DNA of 64,000 bases from positions 186,001 to 250,000 of the forward strand of contig CAVWIZ010000002.1 in NCBI GenBank assembly GCA_963755195.1. Direction: 5' to 3'. The notes beneath the pieces were generated by a model. It worked only from the letters and a program-made list of their open reading frames with translations. It had not been told where the DNA came from and did no database searches. This document shows positions 44,843 to 53,727 of this stretch, piece by piece. Source of the stretch: CAVQJU01 sp963755195. Lineage in GTDB: Bacteria > Acidobacteriota > Vicinamibacteria > Vicinamibacterales > CAVVIG01. Numbering within the stretch: the first letter of the stretch is position 1; the number at the start of each line of letters is the position of its first letter. A program made the translations under genes and the position numbers.

Positions 44843-44957
44843 GTTGGTCCTCCGCGTTATCCCCTTAGACCCCGCGAGCCGACATTTGGCTGTCGCCGGG
44901 GAAGGGACGCGCTTCCGCAACGGCCCATAGACCGCAAGTGGCCATAGAATCAGCTCC

Positions 44958-45551
44958 ATGAAAGTCTTGGATGATGAAGGCCTTGGAGTGCTCTTCACCG
45001 ACGCGCGAACCCATCGCAAGTGGCTGGACCAGCCAGTCGACGACGCGACATTGCGTCGAGTATACGAGCTGGCTCGATGGCCTCCGACCTCGGCCAACTC
45101 GCAGCCCCTGAGGCTGGTCTTCGTGAAGAGCGCCGCGAGCAAGACTCGCTTACGTCCGGCACTCGATCCAGGCAACGTCGAGCAGACGATGACCGCGCCG
45201 GTGACCGCGATCGTCGCCCACGATTCGCGTTTCTTCGAGTTGATGGCGAAACTGTCTCCCTCGCGACCGGAGATTGCCACGCGATTCGGATCGCTGCCTG
45301 AACCGGCTCGAGAACGACTCGCCTTTCAGGGAGGCACACTCCAGGGCGCGTACCTCATGCTCGCGGCGCGGGCCGTCGGCCTTGATTGCGGTCCCATGGG
45401 GGGATTCGACCGCGCCAGAGTCGATGCCGACTTCTTCCCGGACGGGCGGTGGAAGTCGAATTTCCTGGTCAATCTCGGATACGGCGATCCTTCAGCCTTG
45501 CGTCCGCGCGCCCCGCGTCTCGACTTTGTCGAGGCCTGCCGGATCGAGTGA
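44958..45551 (+). CDS. RutE/HadB-type nitroreductase (malonic semialdehyde reductase family)
   Basis: FMN flavoprotein of 197 residues, full length. Motifs: LFTDARTHRKWLDQPVDD, YELARWPPTSANSQPLRLVFVKS, LAFQGGTLQGAYLMLAARAVGLDCGPMGGFD and NFLVNLGYGD. This is the RutE/HadB branch, which reduces malonic semialdehyde in pyrimidine degradation or acts on related substrates; no other rut gene is nearby, so the substrate is open. The ATG at 44958 follows a short spacer. It converges on the ankyrin gene with a six-base gap. Confidence 0.85.
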   Translation: MKVLDDEGLGVLFTDARTHRKWLDQPVDDATLRRVYELARWPPTSANSQPLRLVFVKSAASKTRLRPALDPGNVEQTMTAPVTAIVAHDSRFFELMAKLSPSRPEIATRFGSLPEPARERLAFQGGTLQGAYLMLAARAVGLDCGPMGGFDRARVDADFFPDGRWKSNFLVNLGYGDPSALRPRAPRLDFVEACRIE

Positions 45552-45557
45552 CGGGAT

Positions 45558-47058
45558 CTAACGGCGGCCCGGGGCGGCGGGCGATTGGCGTACGGGCGTG
45601 CCCGCGACGCCGCCCTTCGACATCAGCAGGTCCGCCGTGTCCTTGTGGACGTCGACGCGCTGGCCGCCACGGCTGTTGCCGCCCGCCCGGCCCATCGCGT
45701 AATCGACGGCTGTGTAGCCGCGGCTGTCGGCAAGGTTGATCTCCGCGCCCTTCTGCAGCAGGTATTCGACGACGCGATTCCAACCCCAGAATGCGGCGCC
45801 GTGCAGCGGGACCTGCGCAAACTGGCCGGCCTTGCCATTGATGAGGGCGAGGCCGAGGCCCGGGCCTCCTGAGCTGAGCATCAGGTCGAGAGCGGCGATG
45901 GCGCGCTCCTGGACATCCGCTGTCGTGAAGTACCCACGCGTATCCGCGTCCGTCGAGCCCATGCCGGAGGCGGCAAGCGTTGCCGTCATGTTGCGGCTGG
46001 TGATCAGCGAGATATCCGCGCCGTGCTCCAGCAGCGCCTTCATCGACTCGACATCCATCGCCTTTGCGGCACGAATCAGCGGCGTCGTCCCCGGCGAGAG
46101 CATCGGATCCAGGCCGCGATCGTTGCCGGTGGCCCGCAGCGGCGGGGTCATCTTCAGCTGCGGATTCGGATCGGCGCCCTTCTCGAGCAGGAGCCTGACG
46201 ATCTCGATCGGCAGCGTCTGGTCGAGCGACGGCTGGTCCGGGCGCCCGCCGTGCGGGAGCGTCACATAGTCCACGGCCAGATACAGCGGCGTACGGCCCC
46301 ACCAGTCCCAACGGTTGACGTCCGCGCCATGCGCGATCAGGTACTTCGCCACGTCGAAGCGCGTATTCCAGATGGCCCACAGCAGCGGCGTCACGCCCTC
46401 GGGATCGGGAAGATCGATCTTCGCGCCTTTCTCGATCATCGCCGCCACACACTCGAGGCAGCCTTCGCGCGACGCGAACATCAGCGCCGTCATGCCTCCC
46501 GGCGAGCGAGGCTGCGCGCGAGGTTCGCCGCTGACGAGCGGCGTCATCAGGTCGGTGGCTGTTTTCGCGTCCAGTTCCGCTCCGACCTCGACGAGCAGCC
46601 GCGTCATCTGGCCCTGGCTGTTCGCCGCGGCCCACATCAACGCGGTCTGCTGGCGCTGCGACTCGCGGGCGTTGGGATTCGCGCCCTTTCCCAGCAGCGT
46701 CTTCGCCGCGACCACGTTGGTCCCACGGGCCACCAGCATCAGCGGCGTCTGGCCGTCGGCGCCAGCCGCATTCGGATCCGCGCCGGCATCGAGCAGCGCC
46801 TCGATGATCTCCAGGTTCGAGTGGAACGCCGCCTCCAGCGAGCGGAGTGGTGTCGAGCTTGTTCCGAACGTTCGGATTCGCGCCGGCCTTCACCAACTGC
46901 TTGACCTGCGCGACATCGTTGGTGCTGGCGGCCACCAGCAAGGGCGTCGACCCACTGGAGTCCCTGGCGTTGATGTCGTCCGCCGCGAACGCCGCGGAGG
47001 CCGATATCAGCCCGATAACGGCTACAGGGGCCAGAGCGGTCATCAGATTCCTGACCAC
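45558..47058 (-). CDS. Secreted ankyrin-repeat protein (one indel)
   Basis: Exported protein of about 500 residues. Signal peptide ending ASAAFA, then multiple ankyrin repeats: GSTPLLVAASTNDVAQVKQLVKAGANPNVRN, TPLMLVARGTNVVAAKTLLGKGANPN, TALMWAAANSQGQMTRLLVEVGAELD, VTPLLWAIWNTRFDVAKYLIAHGADVN and others up to YTAVDYAMG. One frame break near 46850: the signal-peptide frame ends after NKLDTTPL and the rest is one frame over. Last gene of the operon with DUF1552 and DUF1592, starting two bases after the DUF1552 stop. An extracytoplasmic scaffold role for the DUF1592/1552 pair is likely but unproven. Confidence 0.85.
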
Positions 47059-47060
47059 GG

Positions 47061-48395
47061 CTAGGCGTCCACCAGCTTACCGGTGCTGTCGCCCAGCTTG
47101 TCCTCGGCGACGTTGATCTTGTCGAGAAACGTCAGCAGGACGTTTGCGAGCGGCGTCTTCTCTGGCGGCACCACGTGCCGGTTGCCCTTCACCGTTTTCC
47201 AGCCGCCGACAAACGACGTCGGCAACGGATAGTGGTTGTGGGCGTTGCTGTTGCTCATGTTGCTGCCATAGAGGAACAGCGAGTGATCGAGCATCGTCCC
47301 GTCGCCATCCGGCATGGCCGCGAGCTTGTCGAGGAATGTGGCGAACACCTGCGTGTGGTACGTCTGGACTTTGACGAGGCGGTCCAACTTCGCCGGTTCG
47401 TTGTTGTGGTGCGACAGCGGATGAAACGCGTCGGACACACCGATGTGGTTGTACGTCTGGCCGCTGACCTCGGCCGCCATCATGAAGGTGAAGACCCGCG
47501 TCATGTTCGCCTGATACGCGAGCGCAACCAGATCGAACATCAGGTTGATGTGCTGATCGAAGGGCGGCGTGCCGAGCGGCGCGTCCGGGAGGTCGAGATG
47601 CGACAGGTCGCGAGCCTCCATCTTCTGAATGCGGCGCTCGATTTCGCGGACGGTCTCGAGATAGTCGGCCAACACCCTCTTGTCGGACGGCCCCAGGCTG
47701 CGCTGAAGCGTCGCGACCTCGCTCGTGAGCATGTCGAGCAACGACCCGTATTGCTTCGAGAGGCGCGCGCGCTCCGCGGCATTGTCGCCCTGACCGAACA
47801 GACGGATGAACAGCTTGCGCGGATCGTTCTCCATCGGGAGCGGGGTGGTCGGCGTGCGGAACGAAATCGTGCCGGCGTAGGAGCACCCGTAGTCGCGGTC
47901 GCAGAATCCACCGCCGCCGCGGACATCCGTCGCCACTTCGAGCGATGGCAGCGGGGTGTCCTGACTGATCTCCCGTGCGGCAATCTGGTCGATCGTGATG
48001 CCGGCGTGCGGCTCCTGGCTGATCGCCGGCCGCACGCACGACAGCCACGTCCCCGGCGACAGGGCATGGACCGGACCGATGGCCGCCTGGCTGTCGATGT
48101 TCGAGAACACCGTGGTCATCGCCTTGTATTTGTCCAGGGGCTTCAGGATGTCGCCGAACTCAGCGATCTGGCCCTCGGATGTCGGCCTGCCCTGAGCGGA
48201 GTCGAAGGGCGTCCAGCGATTCATCACCGCGCCGTGCGGGAAGTAGATGAAGCCCACGTGCGGCGTGACCTTGGCGGCCGTCTGCGCGAGCGCCGTGCGC
48301 GCCGGAATCATCGCGTCGAGCAACGGGAGTCCGAGCGCGGCCCCGAGACCCCGGAGTACCGTGCGGCGCGTCAGGTGCTTTCGGGTGACGAACAT
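47061..48395 (-). CDS. DUF1552 protein, Tat-exported
   Basis: Protein of 444 residues. Twin-arginine signal (LTRRTVLRGLGAALGLPLLDAM), then the DUF1552 family fold with HVGFIYFPHGAVMNRW, ILKPLDKYKAMTTVFSNID, AISQEPHAGITIDQIAAREI, YLETVREIERRIQKME and VVPPEKTPLANVLLTFLDK. The family resembles sulfatase/alkaline phosphatase-like proteins and always lies beside DUF1592 partners; the enzymatic role is unknown. Residues FDSAQGRP near position 65 are encoded by an inserted 22-bp palindromic repeat (48189-48210) in frame. It lies between the DUF1592 and ankyrin genes, with gaps of 8 and 2 bases. Confidence 0.92.
   Translation of the reverse strand: MFVTRKHLTRRTVLRGLGAALGLPLLDAMIPARTALAQTAAKVTPHVGFIYFPHGAVMNRWTPFDSAQGRPTSEGQIAEFGDILKPLDKYKAMTTVFSNIDSQAAIGPVHALSPGTWLSCVRPAISQEPHAGITIDQIAAREISQDTPLPSLEVATDVRGGGGFCDRDYGCSYAGTISFRTPTTPLPMENDPRKLFIRLFGQGDNAAERARLSKQYGSLLDMLTSEVATLQRSLGPSDKRVLADYLETVREIERRIQKMEARDLSHLDLPDAPLGTPPFDQHINLMFDLVALAYQANMTRVFTFMMAAEVSGQTYNHIGVSDAFHPLSHHNNEPAKLDRLVKVQTYHTQVFATFLDKLAAMPDGDGTMLDHSLFLYGSNMSNSNAHNHYPLPTSFVGGWKTVKGNRHVVPPEKTPLANVLLTFLDKINVAEDKLGDSTGKLVDA
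48189..48210. repeat. Palindromic repeat inserted in DUF1552 gene
   Basis: GCCCTGAGC...TCGAAGGGC, an imperfect palindrome of the widespread type that encodes DSAQGRP or TGSGQA. It is in frame within the coding sequence. Another copy is at 49579-49599. Confidence 0.85.
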
Positions 48396-48403
48396 GGCTG
48401 CTC

Positions 48404-50836
48404 CTAGTGTTCGGGCGGGGCTGAAGCCCCGCCCCTACGTACATCTTCCACCATGCTCGACCGGAACGCCGGCGCGTTCACGATGCCCATCACGATGGAC
48501 GAAAACCTGTAATTCGTTGTCCTCGAATCGCGGACGATCGCGCGGATGCTCGGCATGTCGTAATAGTCGATGCTGCGGCCCAGCGCATACATCGCGAGTT
48601 TCTCGGTCAGGGTCTGAACGAACTGCTCTGGACGGGCCAGCAGCGCAGTCCGCAGGTCGGCCGGCCCGTCCACGGCCGTCCCATCCACCAGCTTGCCGCT
48701 GGTGTCGATCTTCGTGCGCGTGAAGCCGTCCACGGCGCGATACATCCCGATGGTGTCGAAGTTCTCGAGCGCGAAGCCCAGCGGGTCCATCACGCCGTGG
48801 CAGGCGTTGCAGGTCGGATTCGCCCGATGCGTCTCCATGATCTGGCGAATCGTCTTGAACTGCTCGCCTTCCTTGTTTTCCTTGAACGCCTCGACGTTCG
48901 GCGGAGGCGGCGCGGGCGGTGTACCCAGCAGGTTCTCCAGAATGTAGGAGCCACGCAGCACCGGCGAGGTGCGATTGGGATAGGCCGTCACCATCTGGAC
49001 CGATGCCTTGCCCAAGAGTCCATGGCGGTTCGGATCGCCGAGCGTCACGCGGCGGAACTCGTCGCCGCGCACGTTCGGCACCTGGTAGTGCCGGGCGAGC
49101 CGCTCGTTCAGGAAGGTGTAGTTCGCCGAAAGCAGATCGAGGACGCTCCGGTCTTCCCTGAACACGCTCTCGAGGAACAGCTCCATCTCGCGGCGGATCG
49201 CGGTGCGCAGCGGCGGGTCGAACGCCGGATACGTATACGGATCGGGGTCGAGCGTCGCCGTGTCGCGCACGCGCAGCCACTGAAACGCAAAATTCGTCGT
49301 CAGCGTCTTCGAACGCGGGTCGGCGAGCATACGGCGCACCTGCGCCTCGAGTGTCTTCGGCACGCTCAGTCTGCTCTGCTCGGCCAGTGTCAGCAGCTCG
49401 TCATCGGGGATGCTCGACCAGAGGAAGAACGACAGCCGCGACGCCAGTTCGACGTCGCTCAGCTTGTAGATCGCGCCCGGCCGGGCGTTCGCGGGCGGAG
49501 GTTCCGTCCGATAGAGGAACTTCGCGCTCGACAGCATCGCCGTCAGCGCGCTCTCGATCCCCTTCTCGAACGCCGCCTGCCCTGAGCCTGTCGAAGGGGC
49601 TTTGCGACCCTCGGCGAAGAACTGCATGAGCGGCGCAACGTCCGTGTCCGTCACTGGACGGCGGAACGCCTTGCGCGCGAGGCTCGCCATGATGCGTGAC
49701 GCGCATGCCTCCTCGCTGAGACCCGCGGACGAGGGGGAGCCGGTGACGTTGCCTTCCGGCGAGTCGCGACGAAGCCGCGCCGAAGCACCGCCGGGTGCGG
49801 AGGCGGGCGAAGTCGGACGGCAGATGAAGACTTTTCTGCGGTTTGGCGTCTCGACGGGAGCGCCCGTCCGGTCGAAGGGACCGTCGATCGTCACGGAAGG
49901 AGGTTGGACGGCACCGCGTCCGCCGGGGGCTGCGCTGCCGGGACTCACCGTCCCTGTGCTCGCATAGCCGGTCCCGGCCGCGCCGGGGACGAAGCCGAAG
50001 AGCGCGCCCTCGCTCTCGACCAGACTGCGGCCGATGCCCGCCATGATGACGGTGTGATCTCCCGCGCTCAGATGTGTCCGGCCTCGGATGTCCACCATGC
50101 GGCCGTCGACGGTGAACAGGGCGGGACTGCCCGTGGTGCGGATCTCGTAGCCGCCTTCGAATGGCGCCAGGAACCGGCCGGTCACACCGGTCCGCGCACC
50201 GGGCGGCAGCGAAACGCTCGCGTCCAGGCCGCGCAGGGTCATCCGCGTCTGACCTTCGGGAACGGGCGCGCCGACCGCCTGCTTCGCCATCGCGCGCGCC
50301 GCCATGATGTATTGGTCGAGGAACGAGGGCGACACCTTCAACGCACTGGCGATGTTGTCGAACCCTTCGCTGATGTCGTCGTTGGGCAGGAGCGTCGCCA
50401 CGTCCACGTCGAGGCTGAACAGGTCGCGCATCGCGTTCGAGTACTCGGCACGATTCAACCGGTGAATCCGCACGCTGCCGGGGTTCGGGTTGGCCGCGGC
50501 GGCTTTGTCGAGTGTCGTCTCCAGGTAGCCGGCGAGGGCCTGCACGTCGGCGACAGCGGGCCGCGCTGCGCCTGGAGGCGGCATCATTCCGCCGCGCAGC
50601 TTACGGATGGCGCGCTCCCAGGCGAGCGCGTCTTTTTCGGGATGTGCGAGGTCGAGCTTGTCGAGCTCGAGCTTCGCCGTCTTCAGGCGTTGATTGTGGC
50701 AGGTGACGCAGTAGCGGTTGACCGTTGCGCTCGGCTGCGCCGCGGCGCGCGCGGCGACGAGCAAGGGCAAAAGGCAAAGGGCTAACGGCAAAAAGCACGA
50801 GCCCTGTCTTCGACGATGCCTTGTGCCCTTTGCCAT
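48404..50836 (-). CDS. DUF1592/DUF1588/DUF1587/DUF1595/DUF1585 c-type cytochrome
   Basis: Large exported protein of 810 residues. Signal peptide rich in Leu (FLPLALCLLPLLVAARAAA), heme motif CVTCH near residue 44 followed by a PSD1/planctomycete-cytochrome unit, then DUF1587 (IHRLNRAEYSNAMRDLFSLD), DUF1595, DUF1592 (LASRLSFFLWSSIPDDELL), DUF1588 (RHGLLGKASVQMVTAYPNRTSPVLRG with CNACHGVMDP, a second heme motif) and DUF1585 (LTEKLAMYALGRSIDYYD). Both hemes suggest electron transfer. The insert APSTGSGQAAFEKG at about residue 420 comes from a palindromic repeat (49579-49599). The C-terminal GGASAPPEH is encoded by a REP palindrome (48413-48434). Function in the organism is unknown. Confidence 0.93.
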   Translation of the reverse strand: MAKGTRHRRRQGSCFLPLALCLLPLLVAARAAAQPSATVNRYCVTCHNQRLKTAKLELDKLDLAHPEKDALAWERAIRKLRGGMMPPPGAARPAVADVQALAGYLETTLDKAAAANPNPGSVRIHRLNRAEYSNAMRDLFSLDVDVATLLPNDDISEGFDNIASALKVSPSFLDQYIMAARAMAKQAVGAPVPEGQTRMTLRGLDASVSLPPGARTGVTGRFLAPFEGGYEIRTTGSPALFTVDGRMVDIRGRTHLSAGDHTVIMAGIGRSLVESEGALFGFVPGAAGTGYASTGTVSPGSAAPGGRGAVQPPSVTIDGPFDRTGAPVETPNRRKVFICRPTSPASAPGGASARLRRDSPEGNVTGSPSSAGLSEEACASRIMASLARKAFRRPVTDTDVAPLMQFFAEGRKAPSTGSGQAAFEKGIESALTAMLSSAKFLYRTEPPPANARPGAIYKLSDVELASRLSFFLWSSIPDDELLTLAEQSRLSVPKTLEAQVRRMLADPRSKTLTTNFAFQWLRVRDTATLDPDPYTYPAFDPPLRTAIRREMELFLESVFREDRSVLDLLSANYTFLNERLARHYQVPNVRGDEFRRVTLGDPNRHGLLGKASVQMVTAYPNRTSPVLRGSYILENLLGTPPAPPPPNVEAFKENKEGEQFKTIRQIMETHRANPTCNACHGVMDPLGFALENFDTIGMYRAVDGFTRTKIDTSGKLVDGTAVDGPADLRTALLARPEQFVQTLTEKLAMYALGRSIDYYDMPSIRAIVRDSRTTNYRFSSIVMGIVNAPAFRSSMVEDVRRGGASAPPEH
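48413..48434. repeat. REP-like palindrome at DUF1592 3' end
   Basis: GGGCGGGGCT and AGCCCCGCCC are perfect arms around GA. The element lies across the final codons of the DUF1592 gene, so it supplies part of the C-terminus. Similar palindrome at 16762-16780. Confidence 0.75.
49579..49599. repeat. Palindromic repeat inserted in DUF1592 gene
   Basis: GCCCTGAGCCTGTCGAAGGGG, the same element family as 48189-48210, in frame and encoding STGSGQA on the reverse strand. Confidence 0.85.
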
Positions 50837-50875
50837 TTACTCTTTGCCCTCAGCCCTCAGCCCTAGACAATCCCA
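50758..50875. repeat. GGCAAAGGGC repeat overlapping DUF1592 start
   Basis: Units of GGCAAAGGGC in one orientation and CCCTTTGCC / CCCTCAGCC in the other form an inverted, low-complexity patch. It covers the first 25 codons of the DUF1592 gene and the last bases of the upstream MBL gene. Thus the repeat encodes most of the hydrophobic signal peptide. Confidence 0.75.
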
Positions 50876-51840
50876 CCCAGTTCCCGGGCATGCGCCCACA
50901 GACCTCGATACGCCACATAGAGGAACGTCGCGGCATCGCCGGGCATCACGTCCTTGAACTCGTCCACAGCCCTGGCGTCGATCATGTTCTGCGCGCCCTG
51001 GCCCTTCTTCAGCAGCCCCACCAGCTTCTCGCGGATCCGCACGATGGTCGCGTGGTTCGCCTGCAGATCGGCCTTGGTCATCACCGGCCCCGTCGCCGGG
51101 ACGATCTTCGTTTGTTCGTCGGCGCGGTCCAGAAGCGCTTTCTGTGCGTTCTGCATGCCGCCAATCCAGCCGCCGCAGAACCAGTCGAGCGTCGGGAGCC
51201 GTCCAGGCTGCACCGCGTCGCCGACCGCCAGCACGTTTGCGTTTTTGAAGTGTACGAACAGATCGCCGTCGGTGTGCGCTTGCGTCAGCAGGCCGTATTC
51301 GATCCGCTCGCCGCCAAACGTCATCTCCCCTGAAGTCGCACGGAACGCCTCGGTGGGCAGCGCCGCCTTCGCGCGAGGCGGATACACCCTGCCGCCTTCC
51401 CAGTCGCGAATGATCTCCTGAGTCATCCACAACTTCGTATTCATGTGCGCGATGATCTTCGCCCCTGCCTGGGCCATCGCGTCGTTGCCGCCGGTAGATT
51501 CCAGATGGTAGTGAGTGTTGAAGACGGTGCTGACGTTGCCGGCCAGCTTCAGGACTTCTTTCAGAAGGGCGGGCGCGTGCGCGGCGTCGCCCGCGTCCAC
51601 CAGCAGGCTGCCGTTGTCGCCCGCCAGCGCGATCACGTTGTTGCCCGCACCGGTCATGAGCGTGAACCGCTCGCCGAGCTTCGTTACTGACGGAGCTAAC
51701 GGAGCGACAGGTCCGGTCTGCGCCCCTGTCGTGCGCGGCAGTGCGAGCGATAGCGTCCCCAGGGTTCCCAGGCCCCCCGCCAACGCCTGCAGGAATTCTC
51801 GCCGGCCCCAGTGAACAACGTCCTCAAGGTGGCGTCCCAT
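50863..51840 (-). CDS. Tat-exported MBL-fold protein with altered metal site
   Basis: Protein of 325 residues. Twin-arginine signal (WGRREFLQALAGGLGTLG), then a metallo-beta-lactamase fold. At the usual HxHxDH site it reads NTHYHLESTGGND: the first two His remain but Asp and third His are replaced by Glu and Ser. Later ligands HAHTDGD and VGDAVQPGRLP remain. A normal dinuclear site is therefore incomplete; it may bind one metal or have become non-catalytic. First gene of the reverse operon; the gap to the DUF1592 start is 26 bases and lies within the repeat patch. Confidence 0.85.
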   Translation of the reverse strand: MGRHLEDVVHWGRREFLQALAGGLGTLGTLSLALPRTTGAQTGPVAPLAPSVTKLGERFTLMTGAGNNVIALAGDNGSLLVDAGDAAHAPALLKEVLKLAGNVSTVFNTHYHLESTGGNDAMAQAGAKIIAHMNTKLWMTQEIIRDWEGGRVYPPRAKAALPTEAFRATSGEMTFGGERIEYGLLTQAHTDGDLFVHFKNANVLAVGDAVQPGRLPTLDWFCGGWIGGMQNAQKALLDRADEQTKIVPATGPVMTKADLQANHATIVRIREKLVGLLKKGQGAQNMIDARAVDEFKDVMPGDAATFLYVAYRGLWAHARELGGIV

Positions 51841-51999
51841 CGCTGGACCTCATTGTAAACGCGCTACGGGATCAAATCCTGAACAAAGAGCGGGGATTTG
51901 TCCCCAATGCGATTCGCGACAGCGTGGAACACCCGATTTCGCGTGTCGCAGCCTGAAATCTTGGACGTCAGACGTCCGCCTCCGTTCGTGATTGCTCCG

Positions 52000-52470
52000 T
52001 CACGACTGCGGCGATTGTGTGTGGTTCGAGCGCGCGCTGATCGAGGCGCCGAGCAGGGACAGCAGCGCGACGGCGGCGGGTGGCGCGAGAAACAGCCATG
52101 GCGCCGAGACACCGGTCCAATAGAAAAAATCGCAACCGGCGACGATCGCGCCGGCAGTCCACACTCTACGGTCGCGCGCCGGTCGCGGATTTTGCATCAT
52201 CACGATATACAAAGAGGCGACGACGAGACTCGCGCTGTAGAGCGCTGTGCTGGCGATGGCGCCTTCGAGCGCCAGACGCTGGCCGGCCAAGTAGGATTGA
52301 CTACCCGGCCGGCGCAGACCGCCATACGCGTCGACTGCGCTCATCGCGATGGCCGGAAGCCACGCGACGGCGAGCAGCAGCAGGGGCAGCGCAATCGCGA
52401 TGCAGATGCCGGCCAGCGTGCGGGTGACCGGCTCGTACATGTCGGCGGAACGATCGGTGCCTGACGTCAT
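52000..52470 (-). CDS. Membrane protein, unknown
   Basis: Integral membrane protein of 156 residues with four TM helices (LAGICIAIALPLLLLAVAWLPAI, ALYSASLVVASLYIVMM, WTAGAIVAGCDFFYW, LFLAPPAAVALLSLLGASI). No known family. Its ATG overlaps the stop of the small gene at 52467-52586 by four bases (ATGA), suggesting a two-gene operon. Confidence 0.65.
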   Translation of the reverse strand: MTSGTDRSADMYEPVTRTLAGICIAIALPLLLLAVAWLPAIAMSAVDAYGGLRRPGSQSYLAGQRLALEGAIASTALYSASLVVASLYIVMMQNPRPARDRRVWTAGAIVAGCDFFYWTGVSAPWLFLAPPAAVALLSLLGASISARSNHTQSPQS

Positions 52471-52586
52471 CGCGCGCTAATGCACTTCGATGACGAATCG
52501 ACCGGCACGGCCAAACGTCGGTACCTCGGGGCGTAGAGCACGCCGACTGCGCCGATTGCCAGCCCCAGTGTCAGGTAGCCCTTCAT
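52467..52586 (-). CDS. Small membrane peptide
   Basis: A 39-residue frame starting at ATG 52586 with GGAGAGG upstream and overlapping the next gene by ATGA. It has one short hydrophobic stretch (LTLGLAIGAVGVLYA) and a basic tail. Too small for firm identification. Confidence 0.45.
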   Translation of the reverse strand: MKGYLTLGLAIGAVGVLYAPRYRRLAVPVDSSSKCISAR

Positions 52587-52790
52587 GTCCCTCTCCAGCC
52601 TTATCGGCACGAAGGCGAACTGCTTAGCGTTACGGGATGAACACCCTGAACAAAGCGGGGATTCGCCCCCACGGGAACCGGACGCTTGTGGACAGTCGCG
52701 CGGCAGGGGTTAACAGCGGCAGAGGCTCGCTCGGGCCGCTCAATGTTACTCACTGACGAACCGCAAGATGCGACAGAAGATAATGGGCTC

Positions 52791-53061
52791 ATGCCGACCC
52801 GTAAAGAAGATGCCGAGGTCGACCGGTTGTTTCGTCGCGCGTGCGCGCTATGGGATCGCGGCCAACTGGCCAAAGCGTACGAACTGATGCCCGGCCTAGC
52901 TGAGCCCAGTGGCGTTGGGACAGTTTGCTGGAGAGGCCGTAGAGGTCAAGGCGGTATACCGGATCGATCATCATCCAGCGAAAGACCACAGCAGTCTCGA
53001 GAAGCACACGGGTGACATACGCGTCCGAAACCTGATCAAGCTGCTTCGACTTCCCGCGTAG
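52791..53061 (+). pseudogene. Remnant of Sel1/TPR-like protein
   Basis: The frame from ATG 52791 reads EVDRLFRRACALWDRGQLAKAYELM, which resembles the first helices of Sel1-repeat proteins, then degenerates. A second frame further on reads FAGEAVEVKAVYRIDHHPAKD up to the stop at 53061. The two are not joined by a single indel, so this looks like a decayed gene rather than an intact one. Confidence 0.35.
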
Positions 53062-53727
53062 TTACGCGGAGGCGCGTGTCTTGGCGCCATCCCTCAGGAA
53101 CGGCAGCGTGCCAACGGCCAGCGCGACCCCAGGAATGACGATGAAGATCAGCGCCGCACGCAGCTGGAAGTTGATCTGGATGGCCTCCGGGCTCCGGCGA
53201 TCTCCAAACATCGCCGCGACGACGACCGTGACGAGAATGGACACATGAAGCGCCAGCGGAAAGATTCCCGCGGCGAGGCGGGCCGCGATGCCGCCGCCCG
53301 CGCGGCGCGACAACGAGGCGCCGAGCGCTCCGAACGCCAGATACGACAGGAGCAGCCCGGCCGTCATCGGCATGGTCGCTCTCGGATCGAGCCAGAGCGA
53401 AGCCGGGAGCAACCGCGGGACGCCGAGCATCGCCGCGGCCGCGCAGCCCAACGCGGCCATTCCGGGCAGCCAGAGGGTTTTCGCATCGGGACTCATCGGA
53501 CCTTCTTTCTGATCGGCGCGGCGGATGGCGTCCGCCAGGCGTGTCCAGTCGGGCACCTGCGCCAATGCGCGGGCGGCCGCATCTTCTTCCGTGCATCCGC
53601 GCCGGATGGCATCGGCATAGGCATCTTCCAGGTGCCCGGCCAGCTCGGCGCGAATCTGTTCCTCGCGCTCGGCCTCAATACCGAGCGCTATCAGCCGCGA
53701 GCGTACGACGCTCGACCAATCACGCAC
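53062..53727 (-). CDS. Permease-prefix membrane protein partner of PadR
   Basis: Protein of 221 residues. An N-terminal soluble helical part (EAEREEQIRAELAGHLEDAYADAIRRG, AAARALAQVPDW) is the prefix domain often found with PadR regulators, followed by four TM helices (TLWLPGMAALGCAAAAML to IFIVIPGVALAVGTLPFL). It overlaps the upstream padR gene by eight bases, so the pair is co-translated. Such partners are usually envelope-stress or transport-related, role unknown. Confidence 0.8.
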   Translation of the reverse strand: MRDWSSVVRSRLIALGIEAEREEQIRAELAGHLEDAYADAIRRGCTEEDAAARALAQVPDWTRLADAIRRADQKEGPMSPDAKTLWLPGMAALGCAAAAMLGVPRLLPASLWLDPRATMPMTAGLLLSYLAFGALGASLSRRAGGGIAARLAAGIFPLALHVSILVTVVVAAMFGDRRSPEAIQINFQLRAALIFIVIPGVALAVGTLPFLRDGAKTRASA

